Origin: Paraniabella hibiscisoli | Lineage (GTDB): Bacteria > Bacteroidota > Bacteroidia > Chitinophagales > Chitinophagaceae | Assembly: GCF_022512515.1 (NCBI RefSeq) | Contig: NZ_JAKWBK010000001.1 | Location: 4,526,001 to 4,590,000 of the forward strand | DNA: 64,000 bases | Reading direction: 5' to 3' | Part shown: positions 21,211 to 31,373 of the stretch, piece by piece | Numbering within the stretch: position 1 is the stretch's first letter | Layout: each line of letters starts with the position of its first letter | Notes under the pieces: generated by a model | Seen by the model: the letters and a program-made list of their open reading frames with translations, nothing else | Told to the model about the DNA's origin: nothing | Databases searched by the model: none | Position numbers and translations under genes: made by a program

Positions 21211-22730
21211 ATGCTACTATTAGGCATCGATGTAGGTACTTCATCCATAAAAGTATCAGTAGTAGATGGCGCTACACAAAAAACGGTAGCTGCTGCTCAA
21301 TACCCGGATACAGAACGGGACATTATTTCTCTAAAGTCTGGGTGGGCCGAGCAATCGCCGCAACAGTGGTGGAGCGACGTAAAAGAAGCAATTAAAAAGT
21401 CAACCAGTCTGGAGCATATAATACAAAAGACATTGGAGCTATTGGTATATCTTACCAGATGCACGGGCTGGTATTGTTGGATAAAGAGGGTGCTGTACTC
21501 CGCGATAGTATTATCTGGTGCGACAGCCGTGCGGTGCCTTATGGGGACAAAGCATTTAGGGAAATGGGTGATGAGTATTGCCTTGAAAGATTATTGAATT
21601 CTCCCGGTAATTTCACGGCAGCCAAACTAGCCTGGGTAAAAGAACAGGAGCCCGGGATATTTGAAAAAATTGATAAGATCATGCTGCCTGGTGATTTTAT
21701 TGCGCAACGGTTTACTGGGCATATTACAACCACTCCATCGGCGCTTTCTGAAGGTGTTTTCTGGGATTTTTCTGAAAACAAGCCATCACAAAAACTGATG
21801 CAGCAATTCGGCTTCAGTAATGATATTATTCCTGATATTCAGCCTGTATTCGCCGATCATGGTCGTTTGGTAAAATCGTTAGCAGATGAACTGTCATTGA
21901 CTGAAGGTATTCCCGTAACCTATAAAGCGGGTGATCAACCTAACAATGCGCTTTCTTTGAATGTATTTGAACCAGGTGATGTTGCTGCCACAGCGGGCAC
22001 ATCCGGCGTAATATATGGTGTGAGTGATGAGTTGACGTACGATCCCCAAAGCCGGGTTAACAGCTTTGCTCATGTCAACCATCAGCATGATCTAACCCGT
22101 GTGGGCGTACTGCTTTGCATTAACGGTACAGGAATTCTTAACCGCTGGATCAGGAACCTAAGCGGAAATATTTCTTATGCGCAAATGAACGATATAGCTG
22201 CCACCGTGCGACCAGGTAGTGACGGGCTGGTTATTTTGCCTTTTGGTAATGGTGCCGAGCGTATGCTGAACAATGAAATAGTGGGTGCACATTTACAAAA
22301 TATAGATCTCAATAAACACACTCTGGCGCATTTGGCGAGGGCGTCCCAGGAGGGAATTGCATTTGCATTTCGTTACGGCCTGGATATTATGCGTAGCAAT
22401 GGTATGCAGCCGGCCGTTATTAAAGCAGGCAAGGCCAACATGTTTTTAAGCCCCGTATTCACAGAGGCGTTTGTAAATGCCACTAATGTGCCGGTTGAAC
22501 TATATGATTGTGATGGTAGTGTAGGCGCTGCTTTAGGCGCGGGAATCGGTGCGGGGTATTACCAGGCGCCGGCCGAAGCTTTTCAGAAAAGACAAGTTTT
22601 AAACATGATACAACCCTCCCAGGCCGGTGCGTATGATGAGCTGTATGAACAATGGAAAGCGGCTTTATATCAGCATATTGGTTTGCAAAAAGATATAATA
22701 CTGGATAAGAGTTTACAGCTTCAGCGCTGA
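21211..22730 (+). CDS. xylB: Xylulokinase (frame broken once)
   Basis: FGGY-family sugar kinase that phosphorylates D-xylulose to xylulose 5-phosphate. About 506 residues when joined. N-terminal LLGIDVGTSSIKVSVVD (phosphate loop), GISYQMHGLVLLD and IIWCDSRAVPY follow the xylulokinase pattern. The frame breaks at 21394-21398 (five A); a sixth gives AIKKVNQSGAYNTKDIGAIG. Follows xylA by 57 bp with a stem-loop between. Confidence 0.95.
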
Positions 22731-22809
22731 CCGTTAAAATAATTTATCTGTTACTGCTAATGGTGCTAGTGCATTTTACCTACTTTTACGCACCTAATTT
22801 TATTTCCGC

Positions 22810-23850
22810 ATGAAGAAGGGAAAAGAAGTAACGATATATGATATTGCCAGCGAGTTAAAAATTTCTGTAGCTACCGTTAGCCGGGCATTGAAAGATGATC
22901 CCGTTGTAAGCAAAAAAACCAAGAAAAAGATTTTTGAGCTGGCAGAAAAAATGGGGTATCGTACTAACCATTTTGCCCGTAGCCTTCGTACACAGGAAAC
23001 CAATACCATTGGTTTTATGATACATGAGCTCAATAGCAATTTCGCCAATTCCGTATTATTAGGTGTGGAGAAAGTAACTACCGAAGCGGGTTACGATCTT
23101 ATCATTGCCCACTCATCGGAGAGCTATGATAAAGAAGTGGCCAATGCCCGCAACCTCTTTCATAAGCGGGTGGATGGACTGATCGCATCTTTGTCTTTTG
23201 ATACTAAGCAATACGACCATTTTAAACAGTTTAAAGATAAGGGCGTTCCTGTAATATTTTTCGACCGCGTAGAAAAAGGGAATGACAATACTGTGGTGGT
23301 AATCGATAACTATAAATGCGGTTATGAAGCAACCCGGCATTTGATAGAACAGGGGTGTAAACGAATCGCGCACATCACTTCCAATCTTAACCGTAACGTG
23401 TATGCAGAACGTTACAGGGGCTATAAAGACGCGCTGACGGATAATGGCCTGGATGTAGATGAAAGCTTGTTGCTGGTAGACAACCTGAGCGAGAAAGCCG
23501 GCATTGATTCTGCCCATAAACTGCTAAAGCAAAAACGTCGTTTCGACGGTGCTTTTATTACTAATGATTTTGTGGCAGCTGCCTTCATCAAAACATTAAA
23601 AGAAAATGGTCTGAAGGTTCCGGAAGATGTAGCCGTAGTCGGTTTTAATAATGATGCCATTGCGCATTTGATCGAACCATCTTTAACTACTATTAATTAT
23701 CCGGGCGTCGAGATGGGGGAGATTGCTGCCAGAACTTTGATCAACCATATCAAAGGCGTAAGCAACCTTCAACAGCTCAACACGCTTATCATTAACTCCG
23801 ATCTGATTATTCGCGAATCATCTCAAAAGAAAAAGAAGAGTAAAGCTTAG
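22810..23850 (+). CDS. LacI-family transcriptional regulator
   Basis: 346 residues: N-terminal helix-turn-helix (TIYDIASELKISVATVSRAL, residues 8-27) followed by a periplasmic-binding-protein-like effector domain (to about residue 335). Basic tail QKKKKSKA. Its place 79 bp after xylB on the same strand suggests it controls the xylose genes, with xylose or a metabolite as the likely effector; this is inference from position. Confidence 0.93.
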   Translation: MKKGKEVTIYDIASELKISVATVSRALKDDPVVSKKTKKKIFELAEKMGYRTNHFARSLRTQETNTIGFMIHELNSNFANSVLLGVEKVTTEAGYDLIIAHSSESYDKEVANARNLFHKRVDGLIASLSFDTKQYDHFKQFKDKGVPVIFFDRVEKGNDNTVVVIDNYKCGYEATRHLIEQGCKRIAHITSNLNRNVYAERYRGYKDALTDNGLDVDESLLLVDNLSEKAGIDSAHKLLKQKRRFDGAFITNDFVAAAFIKTLKENGLKVPEDVAVVGFNNDAIAHLIEPSLTTINYPGVEMGEIAARTLINHIKGVSNLQQLNTLIINSDLIIRESSQKKKKSKA

Positions 23851-23867
23851 AGCCTTATATAGAACAG

Positions 23868-23890
23868 ACGTAATATCAATATGACGTTTT
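23868..23890 (+). terminator. Weak hairpin between convergent genes
   Basis: ACGTAATAT and ATATGACGT pair at 8 of 9 positions with a very short loop, followed by TTTT. Lies between the LacI-type gene and the oppositely oriented VOC gene, whose stop codon it touches. Confidence 0.35.
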
Positions 23891-24254
23891 ATTCGGCATC
23901 AGCCTCAATAAAATGCCAGCAAACACCTGCGGGATCAATGATATTTACTTCTTTCCCATAAGGCTGTTGTACAGGCCGACCTATAACCGGGACACCGAAT
24001 TTTCCGGGAAGGTCTTTCTTATTTACGCGCTCCCAAAAGGCATTAACATCATCGATTTTTACAGATAGCATCAGGTTTTCTGCAAATGCTTTATTATCGT
24101 ACTGTTGCAGAATAAATGAACAGTTGCCTTGCCGGAAGCCAGCTAGGCCTTCCTCTTCCCATTCCTGTTCAAAACCCAGTTCCTGGAAAAAGAGTTTGGC
24201 CTTCTCATAATTATTTCCTGAAGGAATAAATGGCTCAAGTGATATAAAATTCAT
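23889..24254 (-). CDS. VOC (glyoxalase/bleomycin-resistance fold) protein
   Basis: 121 residues matching a single VOC module set: an N-terminal FISLEPFIPSGNNYEKAKLFF, central FILQQYD and C-terminal VNIIDPAGVCWHFIEA. VOC proteins bind metal and act as lyases, dioxygenases or drug-binding proteins; the substrate cannot be read from the sequence. Single gene, convergent with the LacI-type gene. Confidence 0.8.
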   Translation of the reverse strand: MNFISLEPFIPSGNNYEKAKLFFQELGFEQEWEEEGLAGFRQGNCSFILQQYDNKAFAENLMLSVKIDDVNAFWERVNKKDLPGKFGVPVIGRPVQQPYGKEVNIIDPAGVCWHFIEADAE

Positions 24255-24331
24255 ATAGACTAATTAAGGAGTTACAATCATTATGCTGGGAAAACTGCTC
24301 TATATCAATTAATAGCTACACCGGAAATTTC

Positions 24332-25156
24332 TCAGAATAAAGTCAACTGCCCTAAGGATGGCAGGATTTGGGAAGTAGATGCACTAATCCCGCCAACTCT
24401 GTATACCGGTGTTTCAGCGTATCGGGAAGCCACTATGATATGTGTGCCGTTGGCTTGTTCTGTAAAAAGATCACGAACAAGATCCGGGTGATTATTATCC
24501 GCGGAAAGATGGGAGAGAAGGAGATGGCTCATGTGCGCCGGTTTGCAGGAAAGAAACAGATCCAACGCTTCTTTATTAGATAGATGACCACGACCACCCC
24601 TGATCCTGTTTTTAAGGTGATAAGGATAGCGGCCATTCTGTAGCATTACTTCGTCGTAGTTGGCTTCCAGGAAAGCCGCATGACATCTTTTAAAATGGGT
24701 GCTCAGGTTATCACAAACCTTGCCGATATCGGTAAATATTCCAACACAGGTTTTATTATTCTCCACCGTAAAACTATGGGGATCCGCAGCATCATGATAT
24801 TTTACAAAGGCGTTGATCAACAAAGCTCCAATAAGCACAGTAGTACCCGCTACCAGTGGACGTAAAAGACCGGAATCTAATTCAAGACCCGAGTTTTGAA
24901 GCGTAGCTGACGAAATATATACAGGCAGCTGATGTTTCCGGGACAGTACTTCGAGCCCACGGATATGATCGCCATGTTCATGAGAAATAAATATGGCTTT
25001 TACTTTCTTCATAGGCAGCCCCAACCTGTGCATTCTCTTTTCGGTTTCACGGCAGGATAAGCCGGCATCTATTAAAATAGCCTCTTCATCGTTACCAATA
25101 TAGTAACAATTACCGTTGCTGCCTGAGTTGAGAGATGTTAAATAAAGACTGGTCAC
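24332..25156 (-). CDS. Metallo-beta-lactamase-fold hydrolase (YycJ/WalJ-like)
   Basis: 274 residues. The zinc motif is SHEHGDHIRGLEVLS (HxHxDH, about residues 59-64), preceded by LNSGSNGNCYYIG and ILIDAGLSCRE and followed by the FTDIGKV and SHLLLSHLSADNNHP segments, the pattern of the YycJ/WalJ group of 5'-3' exonuclease-like MBL proteins. Cytoplasmic, no signal peptide. Unlikely to hydrolyse beta-lactams. Confidence 0.88.
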   Translation of the reverse strand: MTSLYLTSLNSGSNGNCYYIGNDEEAILIDAGLSCRETEKRMHRLGLPMKKVKAIFISHEHGDHIRGLEVLSRKHQLPVYISSATLQNSGLELDSGLLRPLVAGTTVLIGALLINAFVKYHDAADPHSFTVENNKTCVGIFTDIGKVCDNLSTHFKRCHAAFLEANYDEVMLQNGRYPYHLKNRIRGGRGHLSNKEALDLFLSCKPAHMSHLLLSHLSADNNHPDLVRDLFTEQANGTHIIVASRYAETPVYRVGGISASTSQILPSLGQLTLF

Positions 25157-26899
25157 GACGCAAATTACCTTTTTTCAGAAATGATCGTATCTGGATCATT
25201 AAAGCCACTTATCTTATTGATTCTAAACTGCTAAATAAATAACTATATGCCCTGATACAAATGAACAATAAATAGAAACGTTCGGCAAAGATATTTTTTC
25301 CAGCTTGGTGTACTTTCGAATTGGATAGAAAAAAATACTGGATGATACGTATGTTGGTTTAAAGCGTACTACTCAGTATTACAGCTCTGGTTTTAATTTT
25401 TGTCGAATAATGCAGATTCTGTTAACAGTTAATTCAATTGTTACAATATCTGTGGCAACTACAGGTTTTGATAAACCAAATAGCCTGTTTACTGCCTTTA
25501 GACAGTAGAAAGATAACAGAGCACATCTTACATCAAAGTAACAGTAGTTACGAGGTATGATAAGACACTTAATGAAAACCTGAACATTTCTATTTATAAT
25601 AGTAATAGTAGTGAATGGGAAAGAAACTAGAGTTAGGGCTTACAGCAAGTGGATCTCCTGATTTCTTAAAATCGAGGTTTTCCACTATTTTAAAAATGAA
25701 GATATTAAAGAAATTATAGCATAAAGTAATGATAGCAAATTGATGATAGAACTATTGTTACAGCAAAATTTTTGTTTAGAAGGTAGAAGGTGGTCTCCGG
25801 GTCTTTTCAGGCCAGGGTTTCCACCCTCTTGTTTTTAAACACTTTGAGTTGACGAGATATCTATGATCATTACTAAAAAGTCATATCCCGGAGGTATTAT
25901 TTATTAAGGTTACTTGCTCATTTTATTTGATACCTGCAGGTTGCCCACCTCCACCAAAAATATTCTATTTGCCACACGATTCAACCAATTATAACTTCCC
26001 CTTATTTTAGTTAAATTTAAATATAATGATGACATACATCAGAAAACCTGCGGGCTTCGGCAAGACGTGTTGTTTTATAATATTGCAATGCCACGAAAAA
26101 ACAGTAGGCTGATAGCTTTTAAAGACCGTCAGATAGACAGACTTATCTGTCCTGCAATTTTCGCGAAAAGCGATAGCGTATATTGTTTAGAATTTTGAAA
26201 GACGCCTCGCAGCAGGTTTTGTAGAACTATCCGAAAAGCAGGCTAGCCTGAGGCATGGTTATAAACTGTGGCAAGAAACCAAACTATTAAAATATTCCGG
26301 AAGGAAAGTATGCAAAAGGCCTATCTTGATTACCCGAAAGATTTCTTTTCGGACGAGTAAATGGCACCTAGCAATCAGTTGATCCAAAAAAGATCGCGTA
26401 TCATTAACCGGGTAATCGAAGAAAGATTTATCTCATCGGCAAAAAAGCTATACCTGCTTAGACGTAACGAGGCCTTACCTACGCCGGGAGAGCCCGAAAC
26501 CTCGGATTGGAACGGAACAGCAAAAACAGCATATGGTGAAAGCACTTAATAACATCCAAAGAAGGGCTTGTTAAATATGAGGGCGAATTGAAAGTCATCC
26601 TAATGTCCTTTCTTATCAAAAAATCTGATAACATCTCCGATCAGTATTCGTCAGGGTGCATATTTACATGGGCGAATACTTCAACAATGACTAAAGCCGG
26701 ATTTAAACAATTAACTGATGAATGATTGACTGCACATTAATTGCCAAAGAGATAGATGAGTTTTTTGGGCATCCCTTCAATCTCTTGTTGCGGAACCGGC
26801 TTAAGTGCCTCCATCATTGCCAACCAACCTGTAACAGGTCCGTTGCTTTACTTGAGAAAAATTTAGATCAGCCTGTCGTCAGGCTGATCGTATAGAAGC
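25157..26899. other. 1.7-kb gene-poor region, possibly decayed genes
   Basis: No ORF here looks like an intact gene. Three fragments were noted. At about 25409-25500 a plus-strand stretch reads VNSIVTISVATTGFDKPNS..., faintly like the C-terminal part of an IS110-type transposase, then a stop. From 26089 a plus-strand ORF starts MPRKNSRLIAFKDRQIDRL and stops after 36 codons, with another open frame continuing to about 26366 and a 62-codon ORF at 26361-26549. On the minus strand 26847-26737 reads PVTGWLAMMEALKPVPQQ to a stop. None was identified with confidence; repeated frame loss could reflect true decay or the assembly errors seen elsewhere. Confidence 0.4.
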
Positions 26900-27349
26900 C
26901 TATTTATCGCCTCTTTTATGTTTTGCTACTAATTCGGTATCCCCGCTGTTGTTGGCATTGATATGCGTATAGTAGTTCTCATCTTTTAAAACAATACGGT
27001 AGTTAACGCCGTTCTTGTTAGTAACCTCTGTTACACCAAATATTTCTTTACCCTTGTAGTCACTTTTTACATTGTAAAGTACATTCGCCGGTAAACTGTT
27101 TTCTTTATAATAACGAATAGTCTGTATCAGGTTACCTTTGGCATCAATAGTTACACGTGTTTTGATGCCCTCACTATCAAAGAAAGCCTCATAGCTTTCA
27201 CCAGCTTCACTCCATTTTACATTATCTGCGTCTTTAAAAAGCAGGTTAAAAGTTTTCTGAGCTTTATCGTTAACCGGTTTTGCTGTAGCAGCAGAGGCGT
27301 TAAAAGATAATGTCAGGATTACTGCGGCAGAGAGGATTAAAGTTTTCAT
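26900..27349 (-). CDS. Small secreted protein, PepSY-like
   Basis: 149 residues: signal peptide (MKTLILSAAVILTLSFNASA), then a small alpha/beta domain with alternating aromatic residues (VKWSEAGESYEAFF, NLIQTIRYYKEN, YRIVLKDENYYTHI), a pattern common in small Chitinophagaceae periplasmic proteins related to the PepSY/BLIP-like fold. Basic C-terminus KHKRGDK. Single gene with its own promoter. Function unknown. Confidence 0.7.
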   Translation of the reverse strand: MKTLILSAAVILTLSFNASAATAKPVNDKAQKTFNLLFKDADNVKWSEAGESYEAFFDSEGIKTRVTIDAKGNLIQTIRYYKENSLPANVLYNVKSDYKGKEIFGVTEVTNKNGVNYRIVLKDENYYTHINANNSGDTELVAKHKRGDK

Positions 27350-27861
27350 TTTATTTATTTTTTAGTAGTTATTTATTATTTGTTTTACAAACATACGGCT
27401 GGTTAAAGCCCGGGTACAAGAGCAAAAGGATGAACAGCATTCATATTACCGGTGAACAGCAGTTTTGCCGAGGTGAAAAGTAATTGCATGTTGCCGGTCG
27501 TTTCATTGAATGGATAAGTTGTGATCATTTTTCCGATGCTTTATATCTATTATTCGCATAAGCGCTCTACATGTTACACTTGTTGAACTACACTTGCAGG
27601 AGTTAACAATTATTTAAGGAACGACTTAGCCTATTATATTTCCTGAAACGATATATATAGCCTACGCTCCATTCAAAACAAGGAGTGGATAGTAAAGGAT
27701 ATCATCTTAAGTTTTTGGAAGCAGGACTACAAACGAAACTATTATTATGGCGTAAACACTTACCGGTATTGAAAAAAGATTCAATGCATTAGTTTGTAAA
27801 ATTGCCACGGAAGCTGGAAATTTACAGGAATTATAGACCCCTAGATTATTCAAAATAAAAG
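27350..27861. other. 512-bp divergent intergenic region
   Basis: Separates the small secreted protein gene from the class D beta-lactamase gene. It contains the promoter of the former. For the latter only TTAGTTTG at about 27791 (one mismatch to TAnnTTTG) was seen. No coding frame, repeat or RNA structure was recognised in the remainder. Confidence 0.6.
27388..27395 (-). promoter_or_regulatory. Promoter -7 box of the small secreted protein gene
   Basis: TATGTTTG on the minus strand, exact TAnnTTTG, 39 bp upstream of the ATG at 27349. Confidence 0.5.
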
Positions 27862-28707
27862 ATGAGACAGGTTTTCCCGTTGCTATCAGCGATCACTGTA
27901 TTAATATTAATAACCCTTCATAGTAGCGGGCAATCGGTGCCGCCAGCAGATAACTATATTGTCCGGCCTGACTTCAAATGCTATTTCTATCAATGCCAGG
28001 TAGATGGTTCGCTGGTTATCTTCGATCATACAAAACAACAGTGGATTGTTTCTGACACCAGCTCTGTTCATACGCGTAATTTACCGGCATCAACCTTTAA
28101 AATTATTAACCTGCTTATTTTCCTGGAAACGAAAACGATTCCCGATGAAAATTATGTGGTGAAATGGCCGGGCGCCACCGATACGGTGAAGTATGGCTAC
28201 CGGCCCGATATATACCACGACATCAGTGTGAAAAATGCATTTGAACTATCGGCTGGCTGGGCATTTATTGAACTTGCCAAAAAAATAAACCGGAATGTAT
28301 ATAAAGACTACCTGGTTCGCTGCGGATATGGTAATGCCGATGTTTCCTTTGCTGAAGCTGACTTCTGGAATTTTGGTCCTTTAGGTATTTCGCCAGTAGA
28401 GCAAATAAGACTGCTTAAAAATCTGTATGATGGAAAACTACCATTTTCTAAAAAGAATATGGATATCGTAAAGCGGGTGATGATCACCGAACAAAATAGG
28501 CTTCACACTATACACTCCAAAACCGGTTGGACCATGGCTGATGGCATTAACACGGGTTGGTGGGTAGGTTACCTGGAGAAAAAGGGAAACGCGTATTTCT
28601 TTGCCACCCGGTTATTACAGAACCGCAGCAACAACCGGGCAGATTTTTCCCGTTGCCGGAAAGATATTACAAGATCTGCGTTAAAAGACTTACGGATCTT
28701 GGACTAG
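27862..28707 (+). CDS. Class D (OXA-type) beta-lactamase family protein
   Basis: 281 residues with an N-terminal signal peptide (cleavage near residue 23). Serine penicillin-binding fold: active-site S77-T-F-K80, YGN box at 156-158 (CGYGNAD), K220-T-G box (SKTGW) and GWWVGYLE, all in class D order and spacing. The second motif, normally S-x-V, reads S130-A-G here, so Val is replaced by Gly. A KCX-type carboxylated lysine at K80 is expected from the family. Periplasmic; could hydrolyse beta-lactams or act as a sensor-like relative. No mobile element is adjacent. Confidence 0.85.
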   Translation: MRQVFPLLSAITVLILITLHSSGQSVPPADNYIVRPDFKCYFYQCQVDGSLVIFDHTKQQWIVSDTSSVHTRNLPASTFKIINLLIFLETKTIPDENYVVKWPGATDTVKYGYRPDIYHDISVKNAFELSAGWAFIELAKKINRNVYKDYLVRCGYGNADVSFAEADFWNFGPLGISPVEQIRLLKNLYDGKLPFSKKNMDIVKRVMITEQNRLHTIHSKTGWTMADGINTGWWVGYLEKKGNAYFFATRLLQNRSNNRADFSRCRKDITRSALKDLRILD

Positions 28708-29076
28708 CTCGCTCTACAATGAAATTGCAATAATCCCGGAAAACACTTCGGAATTGACCTTGGCGTAGTAGGGCAATCCTTGCCACAATTTCTTGCCATT
28801 TTCCACTTTTTTATTCTTTGATTACTGCGTCAAATCGTGCCGTACACCCATCCATATTTGCGCTAAAACGCAATCAAAGAAGGACAAAACAATCATTTAT
28901 TTGCATTATTAGTGTTTTGTCCTTTATTTTGCACTTATTGAGCAAAGCTGCGGTTAGTATAACTACCCGGTGTTTGTAAAACAGAAGTTAGCCCGGATGC
29001 CAGGTTGCAGCACGTTTTCCGGGAGGACTATGAAGCTGCAACCTGGCGAATAAGATAACAAACCAAACGGAATAAG
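28708..29076. other. Intergenic region between the beta-lactamase and LytTR genes
   Basis: Contains the inverted repeat at 28880-28924 and a candidate promoter (TTTG at 28900-28903, 21 bp, TATTTTG at 28925-28931). No ORF supported. Confidence 0.5.
28880..28924 (+). promoter_or_regulatory. Inverted repeat around a candidate promoter
   Basis: AAGGACAAAAC (28880-28890) and GTTTTGTCCTT (28914-28924) are perfect 11-bp inverted repeats 23 bp apart. The right half sits just before a TATTTTG box and the left half just before a TTTG element, an operator-like arrangement upstream of the LytTR gene. A transcript hairpin is the alternative. Confidence 0.5.
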
Positions 29077-29869
29077 ATGGCTATCAGCGTTCAGATCGTT
29101 GAAAAAGTAGAGCGGCGTATGACCTAATAAAGTACTGGATTGAAAACACCGCCTTTAAAAAATTCACCTTTTTACCTTATGCAACGCCTGAGGAAGCGGG
29201 TAGCATATTTTTATCCGGAAAGCCTGATGTTTTGGTGATCGATCTGTCTATTTCGAAGATGTTTAATTATGGGGCTGCCGGAAAACTCAGCAGAAATCCT
29301 ACAAAAGTAATTGTATTAGCCGCTAAAGAGGGAATGGAAGCCGTACAGCAATTTATAGAAATAGGCATCAGTGCATTGGTAATGAAGCCTATTCAGCAGG
29401 ACCCTTTTACAAGGGCTGTTAATAAAGTGGTTGAACAGATCAGCTGCGAAGAAGATAAGCCGGGGCCTGGCCAGTTCGTGAGCTTTAAATCGCATCAGTC
29501 GATGCTATACCTGAATGAGCTGGATATTGTGTTTATAGAATCCGAGCGAACCAGTTCTAAGTTGACCCTTAAAAATGGAGAATGTCAGACCGTAAATGAA
29601 GGCATCTCGGGCATAGAGCAACATCTTAAAGCAAGAGAGCTTGTTAGAGTGGATAAAAGTACTATTATCAATTTGTCGCGCATCACCTACCTGGGAGACG
29701 ATATCAACGGAGGGGATGCCTGCTAAGGCTCAATAATGGCAGCGAGATCAGGAGATCTTTAAGTAAGGTAGCACTAAGCAGCCTGTATAAGATCTTTCCG
29801 CGGGACAATAGCTCGGTAAGTGTAAAAGGGAAGGATCACAATGGGCACGAAAGCAGGGCCTCCTGGTGA
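29077..29869 (+). CDS. LytTR-family response-regulator-like protein (frame broken twice)
   Basis: About 264 residues when joined: receiver-like domain (1-120) and a C-terminal LytTR DNA-binding domain (about 130-240; DIVFIESERTSSKL, VRVDKSTIINLSRI). The receiver keeps D56 (VIDLS) and the K-P pair at 104-105, but lacks the N-terminal acidic pair (VEKSRA) and the switch Ser/Thr (VLAAKE), so it may not be phosphorylated. Frame breaks at 29102-29106 (five A; a sixth gives EKSRAAYDLIKYW) and 29712-29715 (four G; a fifth gives INGGGCLLRLNNGSEIRRSL). No histidine kinase is adjacent. Converges with the nucleosidase gene. Confidence 0.83.
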
Positions 29870-29879
29870 TCTTGAGTGA

Positions 29880-30483
29880 TTATTCAGCAGGCGTTTTCAC
29901 CTTCAGCTTTAATATATCGCCATAAGCTACTGCAGCTTTATGAACCTGAACTGTCCAGTCCTCAGCAGCATCGTCATCTGCTCCATCTGAAATATACTTT
30001 AAACAGAGAAAGGGTATATTTTCTTTCATAGCTATCATGGCTAAAGCATAAGACTCCATATCCACCACATTGTAAGCTGTAGCCGCATGATCCATTTCGA
30101 AATTGTCGCCTGTTCCGCAAACAGCTTCAGGCAAACCATCCATTGCCAGTCCATACTCCAACACAACCGGCATATCCGATAACGGTGTTTTATATAACTC
30201 ATATCCCAATCCTCTAACATCCATATCACGCTGTATAAATTTGGTACAGCATACACACACTGCCCTTAGGAAAATGGCTGCTTCCGGCAGATCCCAGGTT
30301 AACGATAAGATCCGGTTTTCGCCTACAAACCGATTTGGTCAATTCATAAGCTGCGTTCACTTTACCAATACCAGTAATAAGTACGGGATGCCCGGTAAAT
30401 ACCTCTGCCGCTTCAGAAGCCAATGCAAAACAAAATACCGCATTTTCGGCGGGGTAGGATAAGGTGGAATTTATCTTAATCAT
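29880..30483 (-). CDS. Nucleoside phosphorylase-family nucleosidase (frame broken once)
   Basis: About 200 residues. Family segments: VLITGIGKVNAAYEL, VNLGSAGS, FIQRDMDVRGLGY, VVDMESYALA (catalytic Glu region) and LKYISDGAD, as in MTA/SAH nucleosidases and futalosine hydrolase. The frame breaks near 30250-30265. Unlike the other breaks in the window, a single added base does not repair it; either two bases (for example one GT unit in the GTGTGTGT tract, or two G in the adjacent G run) are missing or one is extra. Substrate undecided between methylthioadenosine and futalosine. Confidence 0.8.
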
Positions 30484-30711
30484 TATAATGCTGTTAGAGT
30501 ACCTGCTGTTTTATGGCTGGCGAAACTAGTAAAAATTAAGATAAAGAGTAATTTTACCGGTTATTTAGCATTGATACTAAATCCGGGATAAAGAACTAAT
30601 TGAATAGAAAGGTGCCTGGGGTGGTATTAAAACGACCCCAAAAAGGGTAATATAACATCTCTTCCGGATGATACAGTTTCTGCGAATATACTTTTCCGTG
30701 ATCCACCAAAA

Positions 30712-31113
30712 TCAGGCGGTATGTTTTTGAGCTTGTGACGCGCGTAAACCTACAAATGCAATTTTGTTAGATTCGGTGTCCTCAAAAATAATAAAAACCC
30801 CTTCTTCCGGGTATACATCTGTTTTCATGGAAAGGATATGGCCTCCACAAGCAGTAATCAGGCTGGCCACTTCATCTACATCACCAAAAGCGTAAATGTA
30901 AATCAGTGCAGGTTTCAACTCTTCGGTGGCTAAGTTCCGTTCTACCATGCTTCCACAATAACCACCATTAATGGTATCCGGAAAATAAACGATAGGAGTA
31001 TCTCCGGCTTTCGATTCTACGGCTGATAGTTGTAATACCCGGGAATAGAAATTGCCGGCTCTATGCCTGTCATGCACAGGTATAGTGATAAAATTTGTAA
31101 TTTCTAAATGCAT
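30712..31113 (-). CDS. VOC family protein
   Basis: 133 residues of glyoxalase/bleomycin-resistance fold: TIPVHDRHRAGNFYSRVL at the N-terminus, LIYIYAFGDVDEV in the middle and IIFEDTESNKIAFVGLRA near the end. Metal-binding residues cannot be assigned safely. Possibly co-transcribed with nothing; the flanking gaps are 228 and 260 bp. Function unknown. Confidence 0.78.
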   Translation of the reverse strand: MHLEITNFITIPVHDRHRAGNFYSRVLQLSAVESKAGDTPIVYFPDTINGGYCGSMVERNLATEELKPALIYIYAFGDVDEVASLITACGGHILSMKTDVYPEEGVFIIFEDTESNKIAFVGLRASQAQKHTA

Positions 31114-31346
31114 ATATGCTGGTTTGATAGAAGGTTAGGGCTAAACAATCTTTTCAAATACTTAACAAATCTCAGGCCAAAATGATGGTACTGATGCAGA
31201 TAGCCCATTACGAGTCAGCTTATATTTCATTTCAGATATATATAGGTTACCTATTTTTTATACATTTCATCGGACTTGGCACACACAAGCGGTGATATAA
31301 ACACAAGGATCCCCGATTGGAATACAATCCCCTTCTGGCTAAAAAA

Positions 31347-31354
31347 TAACTTTG
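31347..31354 (+). promoter_or_regulatory. Promoter -7 box of the SDR gene
   Basis: TAACTTTG, exact TAnnTTTG, 19 bp before the ATG at 31374, giving a very short leader. Confidence 0.6.
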
Positions 31355-31373
31355 TATTTATAAAACAAAATAC

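Noticed and set aside
30610-30640. GGGGT/ACCCC pairs as a terminator after the VOC gene at 30712
   Set aside because: Only five pairs and no T run in the required minus-strand orientation.
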